A DNA stretch of 64,000 nucleotides from Pterobdella sp. o SKG-2022 (lineage: Eukaryota; Annelida; Clitellata; Hirudinida; Piscicolidae). Numbering within the stretch: position 1 is the first letter of the stretch; each line of letters begins with the position of its first letter. A program made the translations under genes and the position numbers. The notes below the pieces were generated by a model. It was not told the DNA's origin. It worked only from the letters and a program-made list of their open reading frames with translations, and did no database searches. Shown here piece after piece: positions 1 to 11,600 of this stretch. Where the stretch lies: assembly GCA_964035795.1 (NCBI GenBank), contig OZ038322.1, positions 16,291,447-16,355,446 of the forward strand. The letters are read 5' to 3'.

Positions 1-840
1 AGAACTATTCAATGAAGATAGTTCAAAACAACTTGTTTAAAACAGAATTTCAACTCAAAATTTCAACTATCATTCCAAACTATCAATCTCCCAATATTTG
101 ATAAAAAGCATTTATTTCAAAATGAGTTTCAATATATATTAAGTAGTTTATCATCAATAATGTCAAGTTTAAAAGGTCCCTTTTCGCGGTTCTTTGGTTT
201 AAAAAAGTATAGTTCATTATTAAATATAACTTTTCAATAACTAAAAATAAAATTGTATCGCGTGTCTAACTGAACTAAACTTAACACAAAAGAAATTGAA
301 CTCTAGTTTCGTGCTATGAATACCTAAGAGAAGTGAATGACCTCCATTTGGCTACCAACCAGTGAAACCAGGGTTTATTTATATTTTTGCATAAATAAAT
401 GCATTTATGCTCGACATAAGCATTGATTTTTTATATTTCAGTAGTGGAAATAAAGCTGTTTAATACATTAAAATCAATATCAAAATCAATTCCTCTAGCT
501 GGCATCTGTTTCATTAAATCATGTTTGAGCTTAAATCCAAATCCAATGTTTTTAAAAGCATATTCATAAAAATAAATTTTGTAAAAATTTTTTTTGATTC
601 AGAAATTTTTGTTTTTGTTTATTTATTTATATTATTAAAGTAAATTCTATCGATGTTTTCCAAATTTTATTTTATATATTGTCAGTAATATTCAGTTCTC
701 TGAGGGAAGCCGTACGCCGGCAAACGAAGATTTTTGAGAACATTTGAACACTCAATTTTATGTTTATTTTTGTCTCTTCGTAAACCCTAATAAATAAAAT
801 TTTTAGTTCAAATTCTTTTGACTCTTGTTTTTCCTTTGTA
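1..840. other. intergenic, no supported gene
   Basis: AT-rich sequence with no family-recognisable exon. A short minus-strand ORF near 670-760 encodes an arginine-containing peptide with RRTASLRELN. It ends at a stop and cannot be linked to other exons, so it is not called as a gene. Confidence 0.4.
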
Positions 841-1020
841 AAATACATTAATAATATTGACGTAAAATAGCCGGAAATCAATATAATTGAAAAAAACACT
901 GTGGTATATTGGGAAACTTATTACACGAAGCTTTTCGTAAGAATATTTTACTTCATCAAGTAATATCGTGGGATAAGTTTCTCAATAAACCACAATGTTT
1001 GTTTTTATTACATTAATAAT
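841..1020 (-). repeat. foldback element, arm type A, with hammerhead-like core
   Basis: An inverted repeat with arms at about 890-920 and 972-1006 (the GTGGT.TATTGGGAAACTTAT type) encloses a core on the minus strand. The core reads UUGAUGA, then GUAA/UUAC around a loop, then GAAAAGCUUCG. The left outer flank at 845-884 (TGACGTAAAATAGCCGG) recurs inverted at 45944-45975, showing that both loci belong to one dispersed family. This copy keeps the G in UUGAUGA that most other copies have changed to A. Confidence 0.75.
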
Positions 1021-1178
1021 AATTCTGCTGAGTTTTAACTTTCCTTGTATACTATTATAGGATATTTTTGTACATATAACCTACTTTAATATAGCTAGTA
1101 ATTTTAGTTTATAATGAAATTAAAGAAAACAGAACGGCTCCCACTAATTAAATTAAATTCCAAATATGCATAAAGTTG

Positions 1179-2051
1179 TTATAAATATAAAATTTTAACC
1201 TCTGATGTTGCTTCTTGTTGAGTTGGTATAGTGTTATACGAGTTTGGTTGGTTTAATTGATTATTCATCAAATTTGGTTGCTTATTTCTTAAATTTGGCT
1301 GATTAGTTCTTAAATTTAATTGTTTAGTCTTTAAATTTGGTTGTTTAGTCTTTAAATTTGGTTGATTTTCCATGAAATTTTGTTGATTATACCCCATATT
1401 TGGTTGGGTGTTCCACGGATTTTGTCGATTGTTCATCATATTTGGTTGAGTGTTCATATTTGGTTGAGTGTTCATATTTGGTTGAGTGTTCATATTTGGT
1501 TGAGTGTTCATATTTGGTTGAGTGTTCATATTTGGTTGAGTGTTCATATTTGGTTGAGTGTTCATATTTGGTTGAGTGTTCATATTTGGTTGAGTGTTCA
1601 TATTTGGTTGAGTGTTCATATTTGGTTGAGTGTTCATATTTGGTTGAGTGTTCATATTTGGTTGAGTGTTCATATTTGGTTGAGTGTTCATATTTGGTTG
1701 AGTGTTCATATTTGGTTGAGTGTTCATATTTGGTTGAGTGTTCATATTTGGTTGAGTGTTCATATTTGGTTGAGTGTTCATATTTGGTTGAGTGTTCAAC
1801 GGGTTTTGTTGATCGTAGATTGGAAATTGCTGATTGTTCATCATATTTGGTTGATTGTTCATAGGGTTAGGTTGAATGTAACTCGGGCTTGGTATATTAG
1901 TTAAGCTTGGTTGATTTTTAAACAGACTGGCGAATTGATTCGGTGGATTGGTCTCTAGCTTTAGATAATGAAATATATTAATTTTATAATTATTTGAGAA
2001 AAAAGATAGAAATTGGATTCTTCTCATCACATCTTGTATTATGTCAGGCAT
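1179..2051 (-). CDS. Asn/Gln/Pro-rich repeat protein (low complexity)
   Basis: This 290-codon open frame is dominated by the hexapeptide NTQPNM in 20 tandem units. It is flanked by degenerate units such as QPNL, KTKQPNL and MNNQPNM. I do not recognise a family. The composition suits a disordered adhesive, matrix or low-complexity protein, but nothing in the sequence fixes a role. No signal peptide is obvious at the first Met. The stretch before about 1960 looks intron-like and ends in a usable AG (before ACCAATCCACC), and the 3' end carries a GT donor-like site (CAGAG/GTTAAA). The true gene is therefore probably spliced and this frame may be one exon. The reverse-strand frames across it are shadows of the 18-bp repeat. 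Non-coding minisatellite is the alternative. Confidence 0.5.
   Translation of the reverse strand: MPDIIQDVMRRIQFLSFFSNNYKINIFHYLKLETNPPNQFASLFKNQPSLTNIPSPSYIQPNPMNNQPNMMNNQQFPIYDQQNPLNTQPNMNTQPNMNTQPNMNTQPNMNTQPNMNTQPNMNTQPNMNTQPNMNTQPNMNTQPNMNTQPNMNTQPNMNTQPNMNTQPNMNTQPNMNTQPNMNTQPNMNTQPNMNTQPNMNTQPNMMNNRQNPWNTQPNMGYNQQNFMENQPNLKTKQPNLKTKQLNLRTNQPNLRNKQPNLMNNQLNQPNSYNTIPTQQEATSEVKILYL
1441..1800 (-). repeat. 18-bp minisatellite, 20 tandem copies
   Basis: Twenty head-to-tail copies of an 18-bp unit (TTTGGTTGAGTGTTCATA on the plus strand) start at 1441 and repeat every 18 bases. Internal copies are identical. Only the last copy differs, at its end. On the minus strand it encodes NTQPNM without frame interruption. 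Such uniformity indicates recent expansion or homogenisation, so copy number is probably polymorphic. Confidence 0.97.
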
Positions 2052-2430
2052 GAACTGTTATAAAATTGTACTGCTACTCCCACTACAGAACTACTACTCA
2101 ATTGTACTACTGCTACTACTACTATTTCGATTAAAACTATAGTTGGTTCAACAACTTGAGGTACATAAAAAACGATTGCATGGGTACTTTGATAAAACAA
2201 ATTTCTTCCAAATAAAAACGTCATATTCTCAGCTATAAGCTTATAAACCTCGAAATTACATCTATTACTCGATTACGAACATAAAATTGAAAATTTTCGT
2301 TTCAAATATTTGAAATTGAACAGAAAAATAAATCAAAATCAGCAACAAATTTTAACTAGATAACAGAAATTCCGTTGTTAAAATACTATTTTTCAGAGAC
2401 ATTTTATGTATGTTTTGTATAGCAATAAAA

Positions 2431-2597
2431 CTTTAAAAACATCAATTGAGGATTCATACATTTATTTAAAATAAAAGCTATAATTTTCGATAGGTATAGC
2501 CTTATTATGCTAACGTTTTATGATAAGGCTATACTTATCGAAAATTATAGCTTTTATTTTAAATAAATGTATGAATCCTCAATTAATGTTTTTAAAG
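2431..2597. repeat. near-perfect foldback element, type E (about 75-bp arms)
   Basis: The arms 2431-2505 and 2522-2597 are reverse complements with about two mismatches, separated by a loop of about 16 nt that contains ATGCTAACGT. The central part (GATAAGGCTATACTTATCGAAAATTATAGC) recurs at 27850-27915 and 47768-47822. The outer arm sequence here (ATTGAGGATTCATACATTTA) does not recur. The element could form a long hairpin as RNA or a cruciform as DNA. Confidence 0.9.
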
Positions 2598-3258
2598 TTT
2601 ACTTAAAATACTATTTAAAATTTAATAACTATCTTTCAAATATTTCAACCTTCATGTGTCCTTCTTGGCGTGGAAGTTTAGAAATCTCTTTTTTCTTTCG
2701 TGTCAAAAATAAAATCATTACGTATGACAACTTAAAATTATAAAATTAATATTAAATCTTTTACACAGAGTTTTCAATAGCCAATTAGTAACAAATTTTT
2801 CAAAAATTTTGTAAAAACTTGTAGAAAATGCAGCTTGATACTAGATCGTTAATATTTGAAATATTTTTCTAAAAAAAGTTTCTACAAATATACCTAAACT
2901 GAATCTTCATTAAAAAAAAATTTTCACGTAATAACAAACTTTTACTTTATTTTTATCTAAAGCATCATTCAGAGTATCTTCCTCCTAGAATCATATAATG
3001 ATATAATCCTAATGTACGTTTTTTCAAAATAGAATGGATCAAAGATAGAATTTTGATTGTGGCATTCTATTGTATTCACACTGTTTAATAAAATTTATCA
3101 AACCTTTTTTCCAAAATTCGACCCAGTACTCGAAGACTGCATATAAGTTTGAAATATACCCAGATAATGATTTGATTTAAATCAAAATGCTTGTTTTAAG
3201 TATAATAATTACAAGCTTAATGTACAAGTTTTTTTACTGAAACTAAATTGAATAGTAT
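2598..3258. other. intergenic, no gene seen
   Basis: AT-rich spacer between the foldback element and the terminal micro-exon at 3354-3259. No exon with both splice sites and a recognisable product was found. Confidence 0.4.
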
Positions 3259-6200
3259 TTATGCTTTTTTCATAATGAAAATAACTAATACATCTTTCTT
3301 CTTAGCTTTGCCTCTCTTTGGATTCTCATAACGTGTCGGACTCGGTTTATCTTGCTGAATATCGTTTTTCAAGTGTAAATGGTTAGTATTAAATAGTTAA
3401 AGGCCGTTTTTAGAATGTGTCCAAAAAATGTTCATGAAAAAATTATATTCAAATCGTTAAGCTTTTTCATTTAAAGGTTATTTTTTTCAAATTTTGAAAA
3501 TTGATTTTAATTTATTTAACTGCGAAAATTTATGCAGAATCAGTTTACATATCAAAAGGTGTGAATAAGCAATAAAAATTATGAACTTCAACAAAACCTT
3601 TTTCGGTGGTTGAGATGAAGGTTTCACGCTCTCTATCTTACCCTGAAATGAGAATTTTAGATGAAATAAGCAAACTAATTAGATTAAGAGCTAGTAATAG
3701 TTTTATTAGATACATTTTTGGTTCTCTTGGCAAGAGGTTCATCGAATTTTTCAAAACTCTCGCTTTCTTCCTTCAAATCACATTATTTCAACTTCTTATT
3801 TAAAAGTTCATTTATAGACATGTTTACTAATTGAATATTCATAAAATTTTATCATGGTATAAAAATGATTGTTCTTACAGCTATTGATTCCATAACTTTC
3901 TTCCCTTTACGCTGTGAAATAAACTTAGCCTTTCAATTCAACTTCATGAAATTTTATTGTTTCAAAATCTTAAAGTTACAAAACGAGACAAACTTTATAA
4001 TTATGACTCGGAATCGAACGCTTTACCGCTGGAGGGCTAAGCTGTTTAAGTGTGTAAATTTCCTCTATATGAATCTAAGTCAAATTTAGGAATAATGTTA
4101 GTGTAAACTTAAAATTTTTTAAATACATTCTGTATATTGGTGCAATTCATCTTCTTTCTTAATTATAACAAAACTGGCCCTTTTTACCTTTTTCGTCTTT
4201 GATGCAAGTGGTTTGGGCTAAAACATCAATTTTCTTGTATAAGGTATTAACTTAATTTTAAAATTAGTAATGCATTGAAAAGAAATACAATCACTTTACT
4301 TTATTAAATTTTCCAGCTTCGTCCTGTTTCTTCAATTTAAAAATGTTCTTATTAATACCTTTTGAACATTCATTCCCAAAAGATTTTTACATAAGATCCA
4401 ATGAGTGGCTAATATTTAAAACTAAAATTTTTTTTGTCCCCTTTATTCATGTTCAGTTATCCCATTGAAACTTCTCTGAAACAAAATTTATATCAAAACA
4501 TATTGATTTACCGGTTTATCTTTTGTCAGCCTTATCTGTTGCTTGTCTGGCTTGTTATACTAGAAAAAAAATTCAAAAATAAACTTTTTTCAATATAAAA
4601 CTTTGTATTTCACCATGTAAAGATCTTCTGAACTGAAGCCCAAGTTCTGTGAAATAAATGATAAAACTAATGATCAGCAGAAACTAAAATTTTTTTATTA
4701 AAATATTTAAAGTTTTGTTTTAGTATACAAGTATAATGGCAAAAATCGTACTTCTTCTATATCCTTAAGTTTATAAATAACCACTGCTTCAAACTGGATG
4801 AGATAGTTGTTAATTATTTCAAAATTTTAAACAAATATTCAAAATAAATTTAATCAAGTAGCTGAATCTTTATTTAAATATTACTTTGAATTGTCGAAGA
4901 AACTTGTAGTAGGTATTATTGAAGTCTTTGTATTTATATGCTATTTATAATTTTATTTATCTACAAAGGTACGTTATTTTAACTCATTTAATTCTACTAA
5001 ACTTAAAGTAAATCAACCATACATCAACCCGAATAGAGCTTGATGGAGCCATCGATGCGGTGTTAAATGTTGGAAACAAAAAAAATTGAAAAAAATAACT
5101 AAAAATTTCAGTATTTCCATTTTTTAAAAATATCATTGATGAAAAATTCAATAATTTTAAATTTAATTTCTCAATATATTCTTTCATGTATCCTGAAGTA
5201 GGTTCAAACTTGAAAGTTTGTGGAAATTAATTGGATCGATGATAGGCCGTGATGATTTAAAACATCACAGCTTTTTATTAATAATATCCTAAACAGCTAG
5301 ACACTTCAAAGTTATTCCTGAATAGTATTTCAGAGTTTTACTTATTTTAACCCGTTCAATTCAAAGAATGATAATAATAATAATAATAGAAAAATGAAAT
5401 AATAAAAAATGTAAATTATGTAATAGTGGCTTACATGGACTGCCCTCAGTTTCAATAACTCCATTTTTCTCACACGCTAGCAACAGTAAACGTAATATAA
5501 CCACTAAAACATATGTTAGCTTTTTATAAACAGCGTCAATATTTGAAAAAATATTTTTTTGGGCATTAAAACCACACCTTCAATTGATTAGTTGCATGAC
5601 TCACTTCTAGAACCTTCAGATTAGAATCAATTATTGTATGACTTGTGTTTTTGAGGATTCGTATTCCAAATACCTTGTCGATTCTTCTCTTAATTTTCCT
5701 CAAGTCTTGTAGCATCTTAAATTGCAATGGAAGTTAATTCAATCGTGAAATTAACAAATATGTCTCAATTTATGAAATCTGGTTGAGAGTTGTCTTCATT
5801 TTATGTGAAATGTTATTCCAACCTTCCTTCCTTTTTTGTGTTCATCCAGGCTTTCCTGCATCATTTTTCATTTCAATTATTAGCTTTTGATAATTTACTT
5901 AAATTATAAATAATTCTATAACTTAATTAAATGAATTTTTTTCGGGATAATTTTATTATAATAATTTCTAAACCATAAGATTCTGACCGCGTACACTCTT
6001 GGCTGAAAAAAAACGATTCAAAATTTGAGAATTTTCGAATAATAATTCTTAGAAACACAAGTTTTAAACTTTTAGCAGTAACTAACAAAAATTTTTATTC
6101 ATATTGAATATATTAAATTTTTGAACTGCATTTTTACATTTGAGCTCAGTCAGTGGCTTCTGAATGCCTTGAAGAAACACCTCACAATAACAATGCACTT

Positions 6201-7653
6201 TATTATATTGCGTAACACAGTATTAAATAATTTTGACTTGAAGAGAATACGCCATGAAACTTATACTAGGCTCAACACTCAGTGATGCGAACATTAAATG
6301 AATTGAAATTGGTCAAATAGCAAAAACTTCTAACTTTTTCAGGGTTCTGAAGAGTAAGTTTTATAATGAATTGAATCATTTTTGCATGAAATTCATTACA
6401 TGTAAAATAAATTATAAACCTTTTTATGGATCTCATCTTTCACCCGTTCCAAATCTAATTCCTTTTGTATAAGGAAAATTTCAATTTTATACTTCAAGCT
6501 TCTCAATTTTTGAGAAATAAAAATTAATTCATTATGTAAAGTGAATAATTGAAAATACTGTATACAAAATAATCCAAATTAAATTTTTCTTGTTCTTGTT
6601 TCACCATAAGTTAATTATGAGTGAAATTTTTTTTTGAAACACTTTACTTCCACTTTTTCAATTATTAATACTCTTTTAATTTGTTATTCACAAATATAAA
6701 GAAAAATATACTAAGCTTCATTATGACTACAAAGTTAGCACGAGTTCTTTATGCGTTTTTTCTTCATTATGTTTTACTCAATGAAACAACATTTCAACAA
6801 CATTCAAGCAAAAAGACCTAAAGCTAGTATTTGTTATAAAAGTAGTTTTAATGAGATTTTTCATAGCTCCCAAACAACTCAATCGTTTTATATATTTCTA
6901 AGGATTCTCCCTTTTACGCCCAAGCATTTAGAAGTATTGCAAAAGATGTTACCTTATATAAATAATCTGCTGAAATGTAATCTATCAATTTAATAATTTT
7001 TCAATATTTATTCAGTATTGATACGACATTGGCGTTAGAGTTTCATGTGTAATCGTTCAAAATTCCCCAATACAATGTATAAAGCTCAATTTAATATTAT
7101 CAAAAATCATTCAAAAGTATTCCTCACCACATCGTCCAACTCCTTTAAACAATTATTAAAGAGCTTGAATTGTTTTATGAATTAATAACTTTCATTTTGA
7201 AAAATATTTTGCAATTGTACTTAAGTTTTTGAAAAACGTAATAATACATGTAACTTTTCAAAACGATTATATTCATTTGGATGAAAACTTCAATGCATTT
7301 GTTTAAAACACAAGTCTTTAATAAATATCTTAGTTTCCATTGTTGATATCAAATTTATGGTTGATATTATATTTTTAGAGAGACACAGTATGCGCAGTAT
7401 TGATACAGATACAGTATTGTATTTTCCAGATAGATAAAGTAGGTTTTTAGGCTAAAATTCAAAAATTTTAGAATATAACTTTTAAATACAACATATGGTT
7501 AAGTGATTAATCGTAACTATTAAATTTTCTCTTTTTTTTATTATCTCAATAAAACTCATGTTATTTTACTTTATTTTTAGGGGCTTTCTTATCCATTTGT
7601 TTCTTTAAAAAATCAGTCTTCTGGTCGTCTCTAGTAACAACATCTTGTGGAAT
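3259..7653 (-). CDS. micro-exon train: Lys-rich, partly coiled-coil protein (or 3' tail of KIF3A)
   Basis: A minus-strand series of very small candidate exons is bounded by AG and GT sites. They are 7653-7570 (IPQDVVTRDDQKTDF...), 7144-7130 (ELDDV), 6461-6420 (ELDLERVKDEIHKK), 5855-5823 (ESLDEHKKGRK), 5715-5674 (MLQDLRKIKRRIDK), 5468-5435 (KNGVIETEGSP), 4793-4752 (FEAVVIYKLKDIEE), 4646-4614 (NLGFSSEDLYM), 4550-4512 (PDKQQIRLTKDKP), 4329-4300 (KQDEAGKFNK), 4217-4188 (PKPLASKTKK) and a terminal exon 3354-3259 (QDKPSPTRYENPKRGKAKKK, then stop). Nearly all are multiples of three in phase 0, and the product is Lys/Glu/Asp rich. I do not recognise the family. It may be a separate gene lacking a found start. 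Because the last clear KIF3A exon also ends in phase 0 at a possible donor (8697), it may instead be an extended kinesin tail. The 5468-5435 exon leaves a one-base overhang, so at least one exon in the chain is missing or wrong. Confidence 0.45.
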
Positions 7654-8659
7654 CTGTTTCAAATTTTAAATTATTATTGTTCAATGTCATAAATAAATCG
7701 GACAAGTATCAATACGCAATAAACCGGTGTTCATATTTAAGGTACATAACTAGAAATATCGTGCTCACTTTAGAAAACTAATTTTTTATGCTATATGGAA
7801 GCTCTCATTTTACTTTTGAAAAAATACTTTAAATTGGTATTTAATTAATTTAAAATTAGAAAATAAACATGTTTATCTGGACGGAATTAAAAAAATATGC
7901 ACCGTTAAATGACTTATATTTATTTGTCTAACACGATTTTACTCTCAATTTTTTCGAGTATTTTACTTTCTTTATATTTTAAATTTTTAAGCTTAGATCA
8001 TGAAAATGATACAAAAAAATTCAACCATGTTTTGATAAGAATCTGAGAATTTGATCAAAAACTTAAAATATATAATAACATTGTGTTCATTATATTGATG
8101 GTAACACATATACAGTCATTAAGCTTAACTTTCAACACATACTTATAAAAGCATTTGCAACACTACTTGGTAGGAAGAATAGGAAGAATCTGAAATAGTT
8201 TCTCTGTTGAAAACAGCTTATGCAGATTTGATTCCGTTTTTTACCAAATATCCGGATAATGATTGCTCAGTAAATTAAAAAGCCAAAAACAGCTTTGTTT
8301 GTGTGCTACATTAACCATCAAGGAAGTCAATAAGCTTTCAAGATGTGGCTATTTACCTTAAAAAAATTTTTTTTCAAATAAGCAAACATGCAGATAAAAA
8401 AATGAATTGCAGAAAACATTGAAAAAAGACAAAAGAAGTAAACACGTAAAAAAAATAATTTATTTAACAAAAAAATTCATAATCATTTAAGTCAAGATTT
8501 CTTCAAATTTTTTCGGTTTTTTGGAAATTCCATAATCAAAGCAGAGGGAGTGGTGTTATAAGAAAAGAATGCACTCGATAAATCAACAGTTTTTGAGCTC
8601 TGCGAAATTTTTTGAAAATTTTAATGATTATCCCATTTAAAACATCTTTTTTAAATTAC

Positions 8660-11600
8660 TTATCCCAAACAAAGCTTTTTTAAAAAATATAAACTAACTT
8701 CTATAGTCAATCTATCAAAAAAATTCGTCATATAGCAACTAACAAAATTTTTATAAGGGGTTTCTTCATCATTATTAGCCGATGAATCTTTGTTCATGTT
8801 GTTCCCCGTATAAGCAATGCATTTCAGTTGCCACTCTCCTATCTCTTCATTCCATGTTATATTGTTCTCAATCATTTTCTGTAGATCCATTGATTTATAA
8901 TTATAAGTGTTCAGTATTTTAGTTTTTTTAATGTTTTTGATGTTAATTATCAAAAATTCAAAAAGATTCATGAAATATCACAAAAAAACTAATATCAAAA
9001 TGAAATTTAGTTAGAGCATATGAAAATCATATGAAAGAAAATGATAGAAAAGCGAACGCAACTGAGTAATCATTGGTTAAAGTAAAAGCTTATGGTATGT
9101 CGAGCTCAAAACAGATAGATAAATATCAAGATTTGAAGTCCGGTTTATTACTCATCAAACTGAATGTGGTATGATAAATACCATGAAAAACCCCATTCTC
9201 ACCAAATATTCCGTTGGAATACATCGTTGACATAACAGAACCATCGACTTGAGCTCCTTGCTCAACTGCCTCACATTGTCCACCAGAGCCTCCATGTCAC
9301 GTCTGTGTTCCTGTTCCAGATCCTCTATCTGTATGGCGAGGGTTGAGTTTTGTTCAAAAATTTTTCAATTGTTTAAGCAGTTAATTTTATTTTTTGTCTG
9401 AGTTTTTTGCCGTTTTTACTTAACAGCAGAAATAACGACAGCATCTTTTGAAAAGATATCTAAAAAATATATAGAAAAAAAACGTAGTTTATTGGTAAAA
9501 TATGAACAAAATGTTTGAAGAAAAAATAGGCCAGAAAAAAATATTCACAATTGCAGAGTGAAGAGCATTTCAAAATTAAAACGAATTTATTTTCAAAACT
9601 TTGCTGCACTATAAGAACAAAAGGGTGATATCGCGAAAAACGATCAATTGAAACTTATTTTTTATTAAAAGACGAAAAATATTTTAGAAAGAAATTAGTA
9701 GGATGAAGGTTGCCATAGTCAGAAAAAAGTATTGCCAATTAATGTGAAAAAAATTATCATATAGGGTTTTTCAATTCAATTCAAAATCTTTACAATTGCC
9801 TACCAAATCCTTGCCATTGACTTACAAATCTTTGCATTTGCGCACCAGATCATTGCAATTGACTTTCAAATTAATAGTGCCAGTGCGAGCTAACTTACAA
9901 CTTGAACTACTAAACTCAAAATCCACCGTTCCAAAATTGGGACAGTTTGCCTACCGTTGTCAACTAAGATTACCTACCAAGCCAAATGACAACGGTACCA
10001 AAATAAAAGTCTATCGAGACCTGCTATTGAAATCTACTGTTATCTAGGTTATAACAGAAAAGGAGCTTCGGGTGCTAAGTAAGATACAGTGTAACGTTAA
10101 CGTCGAGGTTTTAAAAATATATATATATATATATATAATAAAAATGAACATAATGATATTTCATATGCTCATTGTTTTCATAAACTATTCATACTTCGGC
10201 TTTTGCTTGAGTGTAGAAGGACCAAACTTTCTTCAACTTCTTCGTCTTTCCTTGGATTTCTTCTTGTAAACTTGAGTATTTCTCTTCTATATCCAGTCTT
10301 TCAGCCTGTAAATTTATTTATATTGAACATAAATTTTGTTTTGGATGAAAATTTAGGCATTAAAACAAGTTTTATTGAATAACGGTATATTTTACTTCTT
10401 TTTCTTCTAAAGCTCTATGTAGCAGCTGCGCATTGGTACGTTTTTCTTCCAACTCTTTGGCGCTGTTTTCCAGCATTCTGGCCTGTTCTTCGGCCTTTAA
10501 TGTGTCCAGATTTCATTGAATAACAAATTGAAATAAATGATTTCAAATTATAATAATGTCAATGTTTCCTGAAAAAACTTATAATTTAAATTTCATTTTA
10601 ACATAAGAATTAAGAGAAAATTGACGTTAACTGGGTTTTTAAGCCATATTAAATGAAACTAAAACCTTTTCCAAAAGATTTTCTCCTCCCACAATAATTT
10701 TCTTCTCAAGTAACTGCAATCTTTGTTGTAGTGCTTTTTGGTCTTTGCTTTAAACATTAAGAAAGATATTAATGAACATTATATTGGATGTTTTTAATGA
10801 ACATATTAAATACATACAAAGCATTATTGAGTTCAGCTTCTTTGTTGTTGAGATCTTGTTCAATTTTCTTTTTCTCTTCTTCTTGAATGTTCTGCTCACA
10901 AGATAATCTTTCTCTCTCTAATGCGATTTCTTTCTGTATCTCCATGATTTTTTCTTTCGACATTGTAGAATTCACATCTGAGAAATATTTGATTAGTTAT
11001 GTAACATTCTATCTAAAAATTCTTTGAAACACTCAAAACTATTTAGCATGAGCGTCAGCATCGATATAAGCTGGAAAGATTGTCTCACCATTGATGTCCA
11101 TTGTGTCTCCCCCTTGCTCCAACTGCCTCTTCAAATCGTCTATCTCCTTCTGATACTGCCTCAATAGGGCGTCTTTGGGATCTTCGTTCACCTATGGTCC
11201 AATGTTGTTAATGATAACCTAATAAATAACATAATATAAAAACAATAATAATAATGTGACATCCTTGTAAAATGAATTGAAAAAATAATGAAATTAAGCT
11301 TACCTTAGCATTATTTTTAATATTTTTGGCTCTGTTTGAGTATCTCAGAGTGCTGATGGTCTCGTCATAGTTATAATCTGCCGGGCCAATGTTCGTCACC
11401 TGATTTTGGTTTTATGAACTATATTTGCAATTAACAGTGAAAAGTACAAAAAAAGTTGAATAGATCCTATTGTTTATATCTGATTAAGTGTTGAAACATG
11501 GAATAATATAATATTAAAAACTCTTAAAATAGATGTATTCTATTTATCTTTTAACCAATCTCTAGTGGAATAACGAAACCCCACCATAACAGTCTTGGAA

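Noticed and set aside
841..1020. Classical terminal-inverted-repeat DNA transposon
   Set aside because: There is no transposase, and copies share their centre better than their ends. I describe it as a foldback element instead.
1441..1800. CRISPR array
   Set aside because: Repeats are directly contiguous with no spacers, in a eukaryotic contig.
1362..1904. Two plus-strand frames of IWLSVH and YLVECS repeats
   Set aside because: Antisense and shifted shadows of the 18-bp minisatellite. Only the minus-strand frame extends into non-repeat sequence with sensible composition.
3606..4089. Two plus-strand frames of 65-74 codons
   Set aside because: No splice, promoter or family evidence. They lie among minus-strand micro-exon introns.
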